From NCBI RefSeq assembly GCF_963678635.1, contig NC_087069.1, forward strand, positions 8,440,633-8,504,632: a stretch of 64,000 nt of DNA, read 5' to 3'. The notes below the pieces were generated by a model. It was not told the origin of the DNA. It searched no databases and saw nothing but the letters and a program-made list of their open reading frames with translations. Origin of the DNA: Symsagittifera roscoffensis (lineage: Eukaryota; Xenacoelomorpha; Acoela; Convolutidae). This document shows positions 22,301 through 32,090 of this stretch, one piece after another (within the stretch, counting starts at the first letter, position 1; each line of letters begins with the position of its first letter). A program made the translations under genes and the position numbers.

Positions 22301-22860
22301 CCGCAATTCAAGCGAAAAAAATGAGATGCCTGTGTCAATATACATTGAGGAGAAACCAAAAAAACGCAAAAAAAAACATAGCCAACAGACAGCTGGAAAA
22401 GTTAATGAATATCATTCCAATACAAAACAGTCTAATACAAAACAGTCCCAAAAACCATATCAACACAGAGGCGAAGCTTCGCTTCCCAAACACCAGCCAG
22501 AACACGACAAAAGGCAGTTCTATAAAGTGCAATGAGAAAAATTAGAAATAAACCTCAAATTAGTTTTTTAAAAATAGGATATGTCTGAGATTCGAACCTG
22601 CGCCCTACAGATTGAGAATCTCACACACTAACCACTCATCTACGGACGCTTAATGAGCACCAAACACTAGCCACAAATAAAGCAGAGAACATATGCTTGG
22701 CAATTTCCAATTAATAGTGAAATTTCCTAATGAAAGAAGAATTTTAATCAACACTTTTATTTGCGAGTTAGGTTAAAAAACAAAAAAAAGGTTCGTAATG
22801 ATACACTAAGCTGATCGCAAGTGTAAAAAGAAAGTATATTTTGTGGGTTGTTTTCCACGA
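22300..22860 (-). mobile_element. tRNA-derived SINE copy (family C), best preserved
   Basis: On the minus strand the head at about 22650-22575 reads GCGTCCGTAGATGAGTGGTT as an A-box region and GCAGGTTCGAATCTC as a B-box. It is tRNA-like, but the stems are imperfect. The body toward lower coordinates has the palindromic GAAGCGAAGCTTCG segment. A linked segment at 22750-22830 (GCGAGTTAGGTT..., GGTTCGTAATGATACAC, GCAAGTGTAAA) recurs at 24405-24475 and 56485-56560. Confidence 0.7.
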
Positions 22861-23215
22861 CTACAAAATGATCATTGTCGAAAATTTTGGAGCTACACTC
22901 CCGGCTATTCTTGTTGAAGTTTCCGCTTGAAAACACAACTGATCAAACAAGTCATAAATTAGAAATTTCAATTTTTTGCCAGCAACACACAAAAAAATTG
23001 TTGAATTTGAGATTCCATACGTTAAGAAGTTTCAGCACATCTATCTATCTTCTTGCAATCCCGAAATTATCATGGCCGATTCTGGTAAATCCACTAGATA
23101 AACAGCTCATAACGCTTTTTCCTTTACTTGGGCAGCTTATAATCCTTGATTTTGAACTTCACTGTTTTGCCATTTGAAAAGTTCAACTTCTTTAAATATC
23201 GTTTTCTTCCCTCCG

Positions 23216-23419
23216 TTATTTATCGTAGGAAATGAGGCTCTGGATATGGGTGAGTATAGCTTCCAGCTCTCGCTCTTCGAATCTGGTCTCCAAACTGGGA
23301 ATGAGAGCGCAGGCCTCCTCGGCTGAGTCCGGACACAAGTTAGCCAGTGCTGCTATCTCGTACTGGTGCAACTTTTTCGTCATCAGGTGATTGCGCACTG
23401 CTGTGATTGTCTCGTTTTT
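23216..23419 (-). CDS. POLR2D exon 3 (last)
   Basis: Follows the acceptor GAAGTGTTTCAG; 67 codons plus stop TAA at 23218-23216. Contains the strongly conserved LANLCPDSAEEACALIPSLE core of RPB4. Confidence 0.97.
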   Translation of the reverse strand, partial: KNETITAVRNHLMTKKLHQYEIAALANLCPDSAEEACALIPSLETRFEERELEAILTHIQSLISYDK

Positions 23420-25943
23420 CTGAAACACTTCAAATTAAGCAAATAGAAATAAAAAAACATGCGATCATATAACAAAGGATATAAAAAGTCATCAATTAGT
23501 AACTGTTTAGTTAATGACAACCTTAAATTTTTTTTCCTGTTATCCTGTTTTTTTTTCCAGCTATTCCGCTGCTTTTAGAGCAGAAAATCACTAATGGAAA
23601 TGCTACAATGAAAAAAAACAGCTTTTTTTTTACCATTGAAGCCTTTTCATAGTCTGATGTTTCTGCAACACTTCAAATTCAGACAGATGAAAGAAAAAAC
23701 AAGACAACGTTTTCCACATCGTTCAACTCTTTATATCATAGAGGAAAAACGGTTTCGCGTCAAGTTACTCTTTTTATCATAGAAGAATTTCCATTGCAAT
23801 ATTTTTCTACATTAAACAGCAAAATAATTGGCAAAAAAACACGAAATAAATAGTATTGACAACCAGTCACTAATTGAAGAATTTTTTATAATCTAATTTA
23901 GAAACCGCGACGGAAGGATGATAATACATGATTCTCTGGATCACCAAAAATTTGCAATTACTGTTATGGCTTCAGACTTGATAAGCTTATAAAATCAAAT
24001 TTGTCGCTAATTCATGGTCTAATTAAAGTACCGACATTCAATAAACTTAAACGAATTAATTGTTTTTCTTGCGTTCCTATACAAACAGTCAAACAAAGCA
24101 GTCCCAAAAACTGTTTTGCGAGAACACTGCTTCGCACAGACTAGCGAGAACACGACAAAAACAGCTGTATAAAAAGGAATAAGAAAAAATATAAATCAGC
24201 CTCGAATTAGTAAGAAAAAAATCAGCTACGTCTCGGATTCGAGCCTGTGACCTAGAGGTTAAGAGTCTCACACACTAACCAGTCAGCTACGTACGCTTAA
24301 CAAGCACCAATCAATAGCCAAAATTAAAGCAGAACAGATGCTAAGCAATTTCCAATGCTACAGTGAAATTTCCAAATAAGTGAACATTTTAAATGAACAC
24401 TTTTATTTGCGAGTTAGGTTGGCAAAAAAGAAGGTTCGTAATAAAACACTGAGCTGATAGCAAGTATAAATACCCAAAAACAAACACATGAAAACCATTC
24501 TTACTATCAAAAAATCAGATCTAATAATGTTTTTGGAAGCACATGCTTGAGTTAAACATCGCAAACTGTCTGATCTCGTTTCGTAGCGTTGCGCACAAAG
24601 CAGTTGTAATGGACGCGTTCGGAAAAAAAGGACTTCGTTGAAATCGTGAAAGATCACTGCCAGTTCCTCGAGCCTATTGACATAAAAAAAAACGTCTAGA
24701 AAATCACTTCAAGAGCAGCTATTATATTCAGAGGAATTTTTTTGAACTTAATTACTCGGAACTTTCGAAATTGAACTAGATGCGCAGGTTTTGCCATATC
24801 TGATATCTGGTAGTCTGGATTTATCCAATTTCAAGTTTGCCCAAACTTCAAGATATTTCGATGTCTTAGCCACTATCCAACGGCGTCTTTGAAAATAATC
24901 TGATGTTTTGTTAGACTTTTCAGTTATTTGATCGTTAATTATGCTCAAACTTGATGTTCACAGCGCAAAACAATTTATTCGGCCTGAACAGATGAAAGTC
25001 AAAATGCACTTGGTTTTGGACTGATTTGCATTGGACTTTTTTGGGTTCCATGACAATCTACCATATTCCCATCTACACTACGCCAATCTACCCTGTACTA
25101 ACTAACCCTATGTTCTATATACAGTTCAATTGGTCAGAAAAAACTCAGCTGATAACAAACTTCGCTTATTTTAAAAATTGTCTTTAGAGATTAAAAAATG
25201 TCTCTTAGATTTTGAACAAAATCATTTTCTCTCAAGTTTAAAAAAGTCTTCTAGATATTAAAAGTAGCTTGGATATTTTAAAAGAACGTCTCTTAGCAGA
25301 TGATGCTGACCTTGAACCTGGCAAACTTCTCCGTGTACTTCATGGTCTTCTCAAAGACCTCGTTGGGCATGTGGAACTCATCCTCATGTTGGTTGTTCTG
25401 ATCCTTCGCATACTGCAGCAGACTGTGCACTTCCGCTATCAACAGCGTCTACACAAAATGATCACAAAACTATCCCATGAACAGTCACGAAAATAAAACT
25501 TATTCACGCATTTTATACATTCAAGGAGTGTCAATCAAAGACCTTGTATGCTATTCCCCACGTATAGTACCTAGTAAACACTTACCTAGTATCATATAAA
25601 GGAATAATTCACGGGTCAAGCCTAAACACGTGTTCTACCACCATCTCTCCCCCTAACAAAAAAGTGGAAGGGAAAACTATTGACAAATTTTCTCCATTTA
25701 ATTTTCTCCAACACCTCTCAACAAAAATAGGAAAAACCTTAATTGGTCAACTTCCAACTGTTAGCAATACAACTTCACCTGTGCGTCCTTGAACTCGTCT
25801 GGGAATATGAGTTCAGATGCGTCCTCCAGCACTTCCTGTTGACCCCCATGTGGGGCGGCAGGTGTCGGGTTGGGATTAGAAGAGATCACATTCGCACTGC
25901 AACTCCCATCTGTGTTGGAGGCAAAAGGTAGAGGCTCATCCAT
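23216..25943 (-). CDS. RNA polymerase II subunit RPB4 (POLR2D), three exons
   Basis: Exons 25943-25779 (55 codons), 25448-25311 (46 codons) and 23419-23216 (67 codons plus TAA) join to a 168-residue protein. Human is 142; the extra length is in the low-complexity N-terminus. RPB4 pairs with RPB7 to form the stalk of Pol II. Diagnostic stretches are DASELIFPDEF, then FEKTMKYTEKFARFK, then KKLHQYEIAALANLCPDSAE and ALIPSLETRFEE in the HRDC-like domain. Both introns are phase 0 with GT-AG ends (CACAG|GTGAAG, GTGTAG|ACG, TTCAAG|GTCAGC, GTTTCAG|AAA). A strong acceptor-like TTTCTGTTTCTTTCAG ends 8 bases before the ATG, so the 5' end is either cis-spliced or trans-spliced. Confidence 0.97.
24080..24480 (-). 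mobile_element. tRNA-derived SINE copy (family C) in POLR2D intron 2... flank
   Basis: Lies between POLR2D exons 2 and 3. On the minus strand it has GCGTACGTAGCTGACTGGTT and CAGGCTCGAATCCGAGACGT, giving recognisable A- and B-box regions. It then has CGTGTTCTCGCTAGTCTGTG and the rest of the family C body. A linked GCGAGTTAGGTTGGCAAAA segment is at 24405-24475. Confidence 0.7.
25311..25448 (-). CDS. POLR2D exon 2
   Basis: 46 codons, phase 0 at both ends. Encodes TLLIAEVHSLLQYA and the MPNEVFEKTMKYTEKFARFK region. The overlapping plus-strand frame is a shadow. Confidence 0.95.
25779..25943 (-). CDS. POLR2D exon 1
   Basis: 55 codons. A Ser/Pro/Asn-rich N-terminus is followed by the conserved ASELIFPDEF segment. 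The start at 25943 is the first ATG after the acceptor-like TTTCAG. The residues VKLYC read after position 25779 belong to the intron. Confidence 0.95.
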
Positions 25944-26109
25944 TTCGAAATCTGAAAGAAACAGAAACAATTGCTACATAATTACATTAAAATTGAACAA
26001 ATCCGCAAAATTAGCGCATTTTTTGGAATGGTTTAACTTGCAGCTTGACTGGTTTAACTCAAATACGAAATGCCCCAAGCCACAAAACCCAGTAAGATAA
26101 ATTTCCTGG

Positions 26110-27890
26110 TGTTAGAAACTCTAATATCACGGTAATTTAATCACGGTAAATTGGGTTATTCACGGTAATTTAAGTGAATGCTGCTTCTGCCGTTTAAAAG
26201 AAACTGGCCAGCCCATTTGAAAACAAAATTTTTGATTTTACTTTGATTAAAAAATCAACAGTGCATCCATTTGATTTCAATTTAACTTGATGCTTGAACA
26301 GGTTCGCATAAATTGTGAATTTTAAAAGTGACTTGAATATTCTTGTGAAGCAATGAAAACTTGAACATTTCCACTTTTTTGTATTGCTTGCAATGGCTTA
26401 CAAAAACTTTTCTTTTTTGAGGCAAACTATCACGCCAAAAAAATTGAAAAAACCTTGAAGGTGTTTTGATGACTTGAATTCCTTTGCAACAAGAAATATT
26501 ATTTTCTTACAAAAATAATTCAAGGGATGAAACTTCAAATTTAAATGGCATGTGAGCTCATAAATCGGCATGCTTCAATTTACAAATTACAAATTCTGGC
26601 CTAATTTCAAAAAACTGGCAGGCAAAAAAACGAAAAGATTTTGTAAAGCAATCTATCAAGGTATAAAACTTTGAATTATTCAAAATTACTTCGATAACTA
26701 ACTAGGGTTTGAGAAATTCAAAATTCTTGGTGTGAGCTTTTCAAACTTTCTTGAAATCAAGCCATTCAATTATTCGAAAGTTGAAACGATTCAATTTGTT
26801 GGGATAGCTCGCATTGGTTAGCAAAATGTTAAGGATTTTGGGAGGTTTTTGGAAGCGAGGATTTAGAACCAGTTTGTTTGAACTGGTTTGTTTTGATGGG
26901 TAAAATTGATTCGTTAAAGGTTGAAGCAAGCATTTCTTCCATAAAATTAATGGAAATTTGCTAAATTTGATTGAAGCATGACACTTGAGCGGTAGAAATT
27001 TGAAAAACTTCATTGAAGCTTGATACCTTGAATTGATAAGGCGCAAATTCAATTTTTTTTGTAAATGCAATTTTGACACATTAAGTTCTCTTCACGTTTT
27101 GTATTGGTTCGCAGAATTTGGTTCTTGCTGCAAGATATCGAAGAGATTGAAATACTTCACTTTTTAATACATTATTTGATTAATTAAAAGTCAACTATTT
27201 ATACGCGTCCGTAGACATCTCACCATGTTCAAGCTTCTTCGCCGTATTATTCTTTAAAATTTGAAGCACAACCTATCTCGCCAAGTTTAAACTACTTTCT
27301 AAGTTTTGGCTATTATTGAATACGGTGGTATTTAGTAAGCATGTGATCCGGTCGTAATTTTAAAAATAGTTATGTGCTCATTTTTATGGTCAATCTAACT
27401 GCTATACAATTCGCCTTGGTGACTTGATGGTTCCCAAAAAACTTCTCAATCAAGCTTAAAAAAATATGAAATTTGATCCAGCTGCAGTTGTTTTAACAGC
27501 TTGAATTAGTTCGCAAAACGCGACAAAGAACATCAAGGGAGCCTTCGACTAAAAAATAGTTGAACAATTTTAATTGTTTTGATAACTATTGAGGCTCCTC
27601 CAGGAAAATGTTTATCCCTTTCTAGCTCCCTTTTTCCTTGAAAAGCGTTAGAGAGGGCTTTCTTAGGCAAGTATGAGCATCTAAGTATAATTCACTTAAC
27701 CAATAGACATAGCTCGGTCATTTTCAACACTTTTTTTTCCAACATAAACAAACTGCTTCATTTGCTCCAACTTACTTGATAGCTCAATCGACCTCACAGA
27801 AGCAAAAAAAACTTAATGAAGGAGGCTTCTTTCTAAATTGAGGGACCCTGTGCTTTTATAGGGACCCCATCACATATTTAACTCCCCTAG
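26110..27890. other. AT-rich intergenic stretch
   Basis: Many short TTGAA/CTTGAA and GCTTGAA repeats but no recognisable gene. The 112-residue minus-strand frame at 26741-27079 is low-complexity (Lys, Leu, Asn, Phe, Pro) and lacks splice or homology support. Confidence 0.4.
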
Positions 27891-27904
27891 CACACTAAAA
27901 CCCT

Positions 27905-28455
27905 ACCCTGCCTTGCCTATTTTTTCGCTTCCCTGAGCTGCCTAGCCTTGACTTGCGCTACTCTGCAGTCCCTTTGCTGCCTTGACTTGTGTTGCGCTGC
28001 CCTGCCTTGTCTTGCTTTGCGCTTCCTTACCTTTCCTTGCGCTGCCCTGCCTTGCTTTGATCTGCCTGGCGAAGCTCCTTCCATAACCTGCCTTTTTGCG
28101 CTGCCCTGCGTTCCGCTACTCTGCCTTGCTCTACCTTACCTTGCGCTTCACTGACTGTTTTGCGCTGCCATGCTTTTTATTGCCCTGTCATGCTCTTTGC
28201 TTTGCCTTGCCCCACCTTCGGTGCGCTGCCTTGCTCTACCCTGCCTTGCCTTGCGCTAACAAAATTTAAACCGCCTTGTTTTGCATTGTGCTGCTCTGCC
28301 TTGCTTTGTGCTTCCATGCTCCTCCTTTGTCTTGCCCCTCCATCCGCTGCCGTACTTTGTTTGCGCTACTGTACCTTGTTTGCGCTGCCATGCCGTGCTC
28401 TTCCTTGCCTTTCGCTGCCTGCCCCTCCTTGCCTTGCGCTCACAACTTCAACATT
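27905..28455. repeat. Pyrimidine-rich degenerate tandem repeat
   Basis: About 550 bp built from variants of CCTTGCGCTG and CCCTGCCTTG, with very few A residues on this strand. Units are 5-10 bases and heavily mutated. Cys/Leu/Pro-rich frames over it are translated repeat, not genes. It lies about 1 kb upstream of the lipase gene. Confidence 0.9.
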
Positions 28456-29451
28456 TAACCTTGACCTTTCCAAGCTCGCTTTATTTTGAAATTCGAATGT
28501 GTTAACTCCAATCAATTTCTTAAAATTTACGAGCGGTGAGCTGTTAAACATGGCGCCCATGGCAATTAAAAGCGACTTACAATTAAGTATAACAAGATTG
28601 AGCAGAGAATTTAGGCGACCTCGAATATTCATAGCTTTAAAAAAAACGAATGACCAATTCTTTTCTTCAACTTCAAAGCTTTAAACTGTTTACTCTAGAA
28701 AAATATCTAAGAAGTATTCATCGAGGCTCGAATCTCACATCAAAATCAAATTCTCCAATCTGAGACATCACGAGACCGCAACTGGCGTATATTTTTGGTA
28801 TATTCTAATTGCTTGAATAGGTAGGTTTATTTTATTCTTTGTAAAAGGAACAGGCCCTGGTCGGATTCAAGCTCTGGCCCTTTATCATCCCAGCAATGTA
28901 CATTAACTAAGCGCTAAAAAATAAGCAGAGAGACGCGAAATTATTATAACCCAATCTATCAAATGATTCATTGATTATGAAGGGCAAGTTGTAAGCCTTA
29001 AAAAACCATGTTCCGATTCGATATCACTTACTAATCATAAGTGTAAAAAACATTTGCACGATTTAGTTTATTGATACAAGATACTGGTCTTTAAATTTTC
29101 GCGCTGTCACGCGATCCAAATCTATTCAAACCTTCGTTTTTCAACACTTGAACCTGCAGACAATCTACAATGGACTCGTTCGAACTAAATGTTGGCAAAT
29201 GTTATTAACTCAATACTAATGACTTTCAGTAGCAAAGCTCAACTAATGCAAACTTCACACAGACTTGGTACTTGATCAATACTCACCGAAGTTAAATGTC
29301 ACAAACTGCGAAAGGCAAGTCACGTAGATTAAGTCTATATGTGTTTGTTAAAATCAAATGTAAACCAGACTAGCACTTATCATCAGTAAATTAGTCAGCG
29401 GTTCATTTTGAGTTTAAGATTCATTACGAGTTTTAATTTCATCAGCAGAAA

Positions 29452-30786
29452 ATGTCACAAAAGACCAAAAATACTGCAAAAAATGCAAAAACAATGAAAA
29501 ACTTTCAAAAATTTTTGAAACTTAAGTCTACCAAAACGCAAAATGAAGACGTCCCGTCCAAAAACTCTTGGAGCCCTGTTGCAATATTAGTAATATTAAT
29601 TCCACTTTTGGTATATTTCTCTCTGCGACTTTTTATCAATTATGCTCCTTATTTCGTCGAGAAAGAAATATTCGCATCCACATGTGAACTAGCTGACATG
29701 TATAACTATTCATGTTCCGAGCACAAAATTACCACACAAGATGGTTATATCTTATCCATGCAACGAATCGGCAAAGTCAACTCTACCAATTTTTCATCTG
29801 AAAGCAACAGTTCTGATACAAAAGTTGCGCTTTTAATGCATTGTCTCGAATGCGATTCGTCTGTTTTCTTGTCTAACACAGCCGAAAACTCTCTTGGATT
29901 TCTTCTAGCCGAAAACAATATAGACGTTTGGCTCGCTAATGTAAGAGGCACAAGCTATTCGTTACAACATGTCAATTATACAATATACGATTCTGAGTTC
30001 TGGAATTTCTCCTTATTCGAAATGGCAAAATATGATCTAACCGCTAGTGTTGACTACCTTTTGACAGTTGCTAAAACAGACCAAATCTTCTATATCGGCC
30101 AGTCACAAGGAACAATTATCGCATTTTCCCAAATGGCCGAAAATTTCGACTTTCAGGCAAAAATCAAAAAAGCATACATGCTAACGCCTTTCGTAACACT
30201 TCAAAACATTCAAAGCCCTATAAAGAGTATGCTTGCATTTATTCATAATTACATCCACTGGCCAAAAAACTCAGTTTTTCTTCCCGATTTGATCAGACAG
30301 CTTATTAACAAAGCCTCCGCAACGTATTGTTCAAATGACATTTTTGGATTATGTCTCGGAACGTACCATCAATTCAGCGGACTTACCACTCCTGAAAATA
30401 TGGACCCAAAACGAATTCCAATATTTTTTACCCACGCGCTTTCCGGAACCAGTTTGAAAACAATTCGTCATTACGCTCAGTTACATCTGTTCAAACAGCC
30501 GACAGTTCATTTCGACTACCAAGAAGAAAAATTAAATTTCGAAAAATACGGATCGAAAACTCCTCCCAAAATAGCATTGGAAAAAGTGAGCATTCCGATT
30601 GCACTTTTTGCTGGTCAAAATGACTGGCTTGTTTCAAGTCTGGACGTGCAATATTTATTGGACAGATTGCCAAATGTTTTTCATTTCTCAAACAGTAGTG
30701 ATTTTTCGCATCTCGATTTTATTTTCGGCACTAGAGCTAAAGAGTTGGTTTATGACTTTATTACGGAAGATATTTCGAAAGTTTGA
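29452..30786 (+). CDS. Acid (lysosomal/gastric-type) lipase family alpha/beta hydrolase
   Basis: One uninterrupted frame of 444 residues; human LIPA and LIPF are about 400. Lipases of this family cleave cholesteryl esters or triglycerides. Seen: a basic N-terminus, a hydrophobic segment at about 43-62 that looks like a signal anchor, a lipase N-terminal region (TQDGYILSMQRI, residues 95-106), the nucleophile elbow GQSQG with Ser218, Asp391 in AGQNDWLV and His420 in FSHLDF. These give a complete catalytic triad. The family's HG before the oxyanion residue is HC here (130-131). Several N-X-S/T sites fit a secretory protein. The family is usually multi-exon in animals, so a single exon may mean retroposition. 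Start at 29452 follows TTTAATTTCATCAG by 6 bases. Predicted membrane-anchored or lysosomal. Confidence 0.94.
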   Translation: MSQKTKNTAKNAKTMKNFQKFLKLKSTKTQNEDVPSKNSWSPVAILVILIPLLVYFSLRLFINYAPYFVEKEIFASTCELADMYNYSCSEHKITTQDGYILSMQRIGKVNSTNFSSESNSSDTKVALLMHCLECDSSVFLSNTAENSLGFLLAENNIDVWLANVRGTSYSLQHVNYTIYDSEFWNFSLFEMAKYDLTASVDYLLTVAKTDQIFYIGQSQGTIIAFSQMAENFDFQAKIKKAYMLTPFVTLQNIQSPIKSMLAFIHNYIHWPKNSVFLPDLIRQLINKASATYCSNDIFGLCLGTYHQFSGLTTPENMDPKRIPIFFTHALSGTSLKTIRHYAQLHLFKQPTVHFDYQEEKLNFEKYGSKTPPKIALEKVSIPIALFAGQNDWLVSSLDVQYLLDRLPNVFHFSNSSDFSHLDFIFGTRAKELVYDFITEDISKV

Positions 30787-30969
30787 AATATAACTAAATT
30801 TATTCAGACTCACAGTTTAATTATGATTTATATTTCTCTATAACTTCTTTTCAGTTTCCATGTCATTTACTATGAATTAAATTTCTGCCCATTTAATCAA
30901 TTTGTTTTGAGATATCAGTTGACAAAATCACGAAAAAGCAGTATCATATTTTAAAACAAATACAACCCA

Positions 30970-31498
30970 AACAAGGATAGCCGGTTGCTGTTCAAGTTGC
31001 ACAAAAATGTTCCAACCACATTTTCAAAAAAAAAAATTTCTTTCTTCAAATTACAATACGAACGCGTTAAAATTTAAAAAAGTAGGCACAAACGGCTCCA
31101 ATTGTCTTCGAAAAACAAATAAATAAAAAGCATGAAAATAAATATTTTTGAAAGTATGTTTTTTTGCCAGAGATAAGCTAAATTAAACTTCCAACATTAG
31201 TTTTCCTTCTAGTAAACTTTTCTAAGCTTAACCTGCTAATTTTCATATACAACAAACGTTAATCGCTCGAAAATAGACAAAAAATTGAAAATTTCAAACC
31301 GGTTTTTCTCGACACTAGAAAAAAATGTTGGGAATTTTTAACGTGGTTCGAATCACGACTGAAAGGGCTTTATTTTGATATATCACTCAACCCAGTCCGA
31401 TGAATATTTGTGGTACCTGATTTAGCGTGGAAAACAAAAAAAAACATAAAACACCCGATTACAAAGTTCATCCCAATTTTCAATGGTCGGAACAAAAG
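30970..31498. mobile_element. Family A Helentron-like element
   Basis: Begins ACAAGGATAGCCGGTTGCTG, then a (degraded) CAAGTTGCAC hairpin and ATGTTCC.ACCACATTTT. The right half has CGGTTTTTCTCGACACTAG, GTGGTTCGAATCACGACTGA, CACTCAACCCAGTCCGATGA and ends TTTTCAATGGTCGGAACAAA at about 31478-31498. One of the fuller copies, about 530 bp. Confidence 0.8.
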
Positions 31499-31894
31499 AT
31501 TATTACTTTTGATCAGGAACTTTCTTTGCAATTATTACAGCAGTACCATGTCAGCAGATGAGCCTCAAAATGAAAAAATAAGCGTAGCCAAATCGTAGGC
31601 CAGAACTTTCGCCAACTCTAGTCAAAAACGCTATCTGGATGTTCCTAACTTCTTTTAAGTACCTGCAAAAAATCCTGGGTTTTTCCTTTTCCAATTTTGT
31701 ACCAAAAAATAATGCTGAACAAATCACTGCCCCGTTTGCATGAAACTCCACGATACAACTTTAAAACGCGAGGAACTTTGCAAGTAATAAGTAATACATT
31801 TTTTTGCAAATTTACATAGCAAAAAAAACTGCCATCTAACGACGATCTAGACAAAAATGATTGTTTATTGTTGTGTTTTTTCCTTGGAACCACG

Positions 31895-32090
31895 TCACCA
31901 CCATGCCCTAGTGTACCCTGACATCTTGCCAGCATCCGTAATTTTCCTCCACATAAGGCGACTAAAGTACCAGGGGGCGGGGCAAGTCTTCTCTCTGCCC
32001 TGTCTCCTCGAGGTCAGTCGGCATCTGTTCATCACTCTGGTCCTCTTGGACCACTTGGGCAGGGAGTCCAATTTGGACTGGAACTCATTT
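31895..32090 (-). CDS. MRPS14 exon 2
   Basis: Begins by completing an AG|A Arg codon, then 64 more residues and stop TGA at 31897-31895. Holds the uS14 signature RCRLTSRRQG. Confidence 0.95.

Noticed and set aside
24748-24948. 66-residue minus-strand frame inside the POLR2D intron
   Set aside because: Exons on both sides join in phase without it, and it has no homology.
28160-28489. Cys/Leu/Pro-rich plus-strand frames
   Set aside because: They are translated low-complexity repeat with equal openness in several frames.
31645-31935. 96-residue minus-strand frame overlapping MRPS14 exon 2
   Set aside because: Different frame from the uS14m coding sequence and mostly downstream of its stop.
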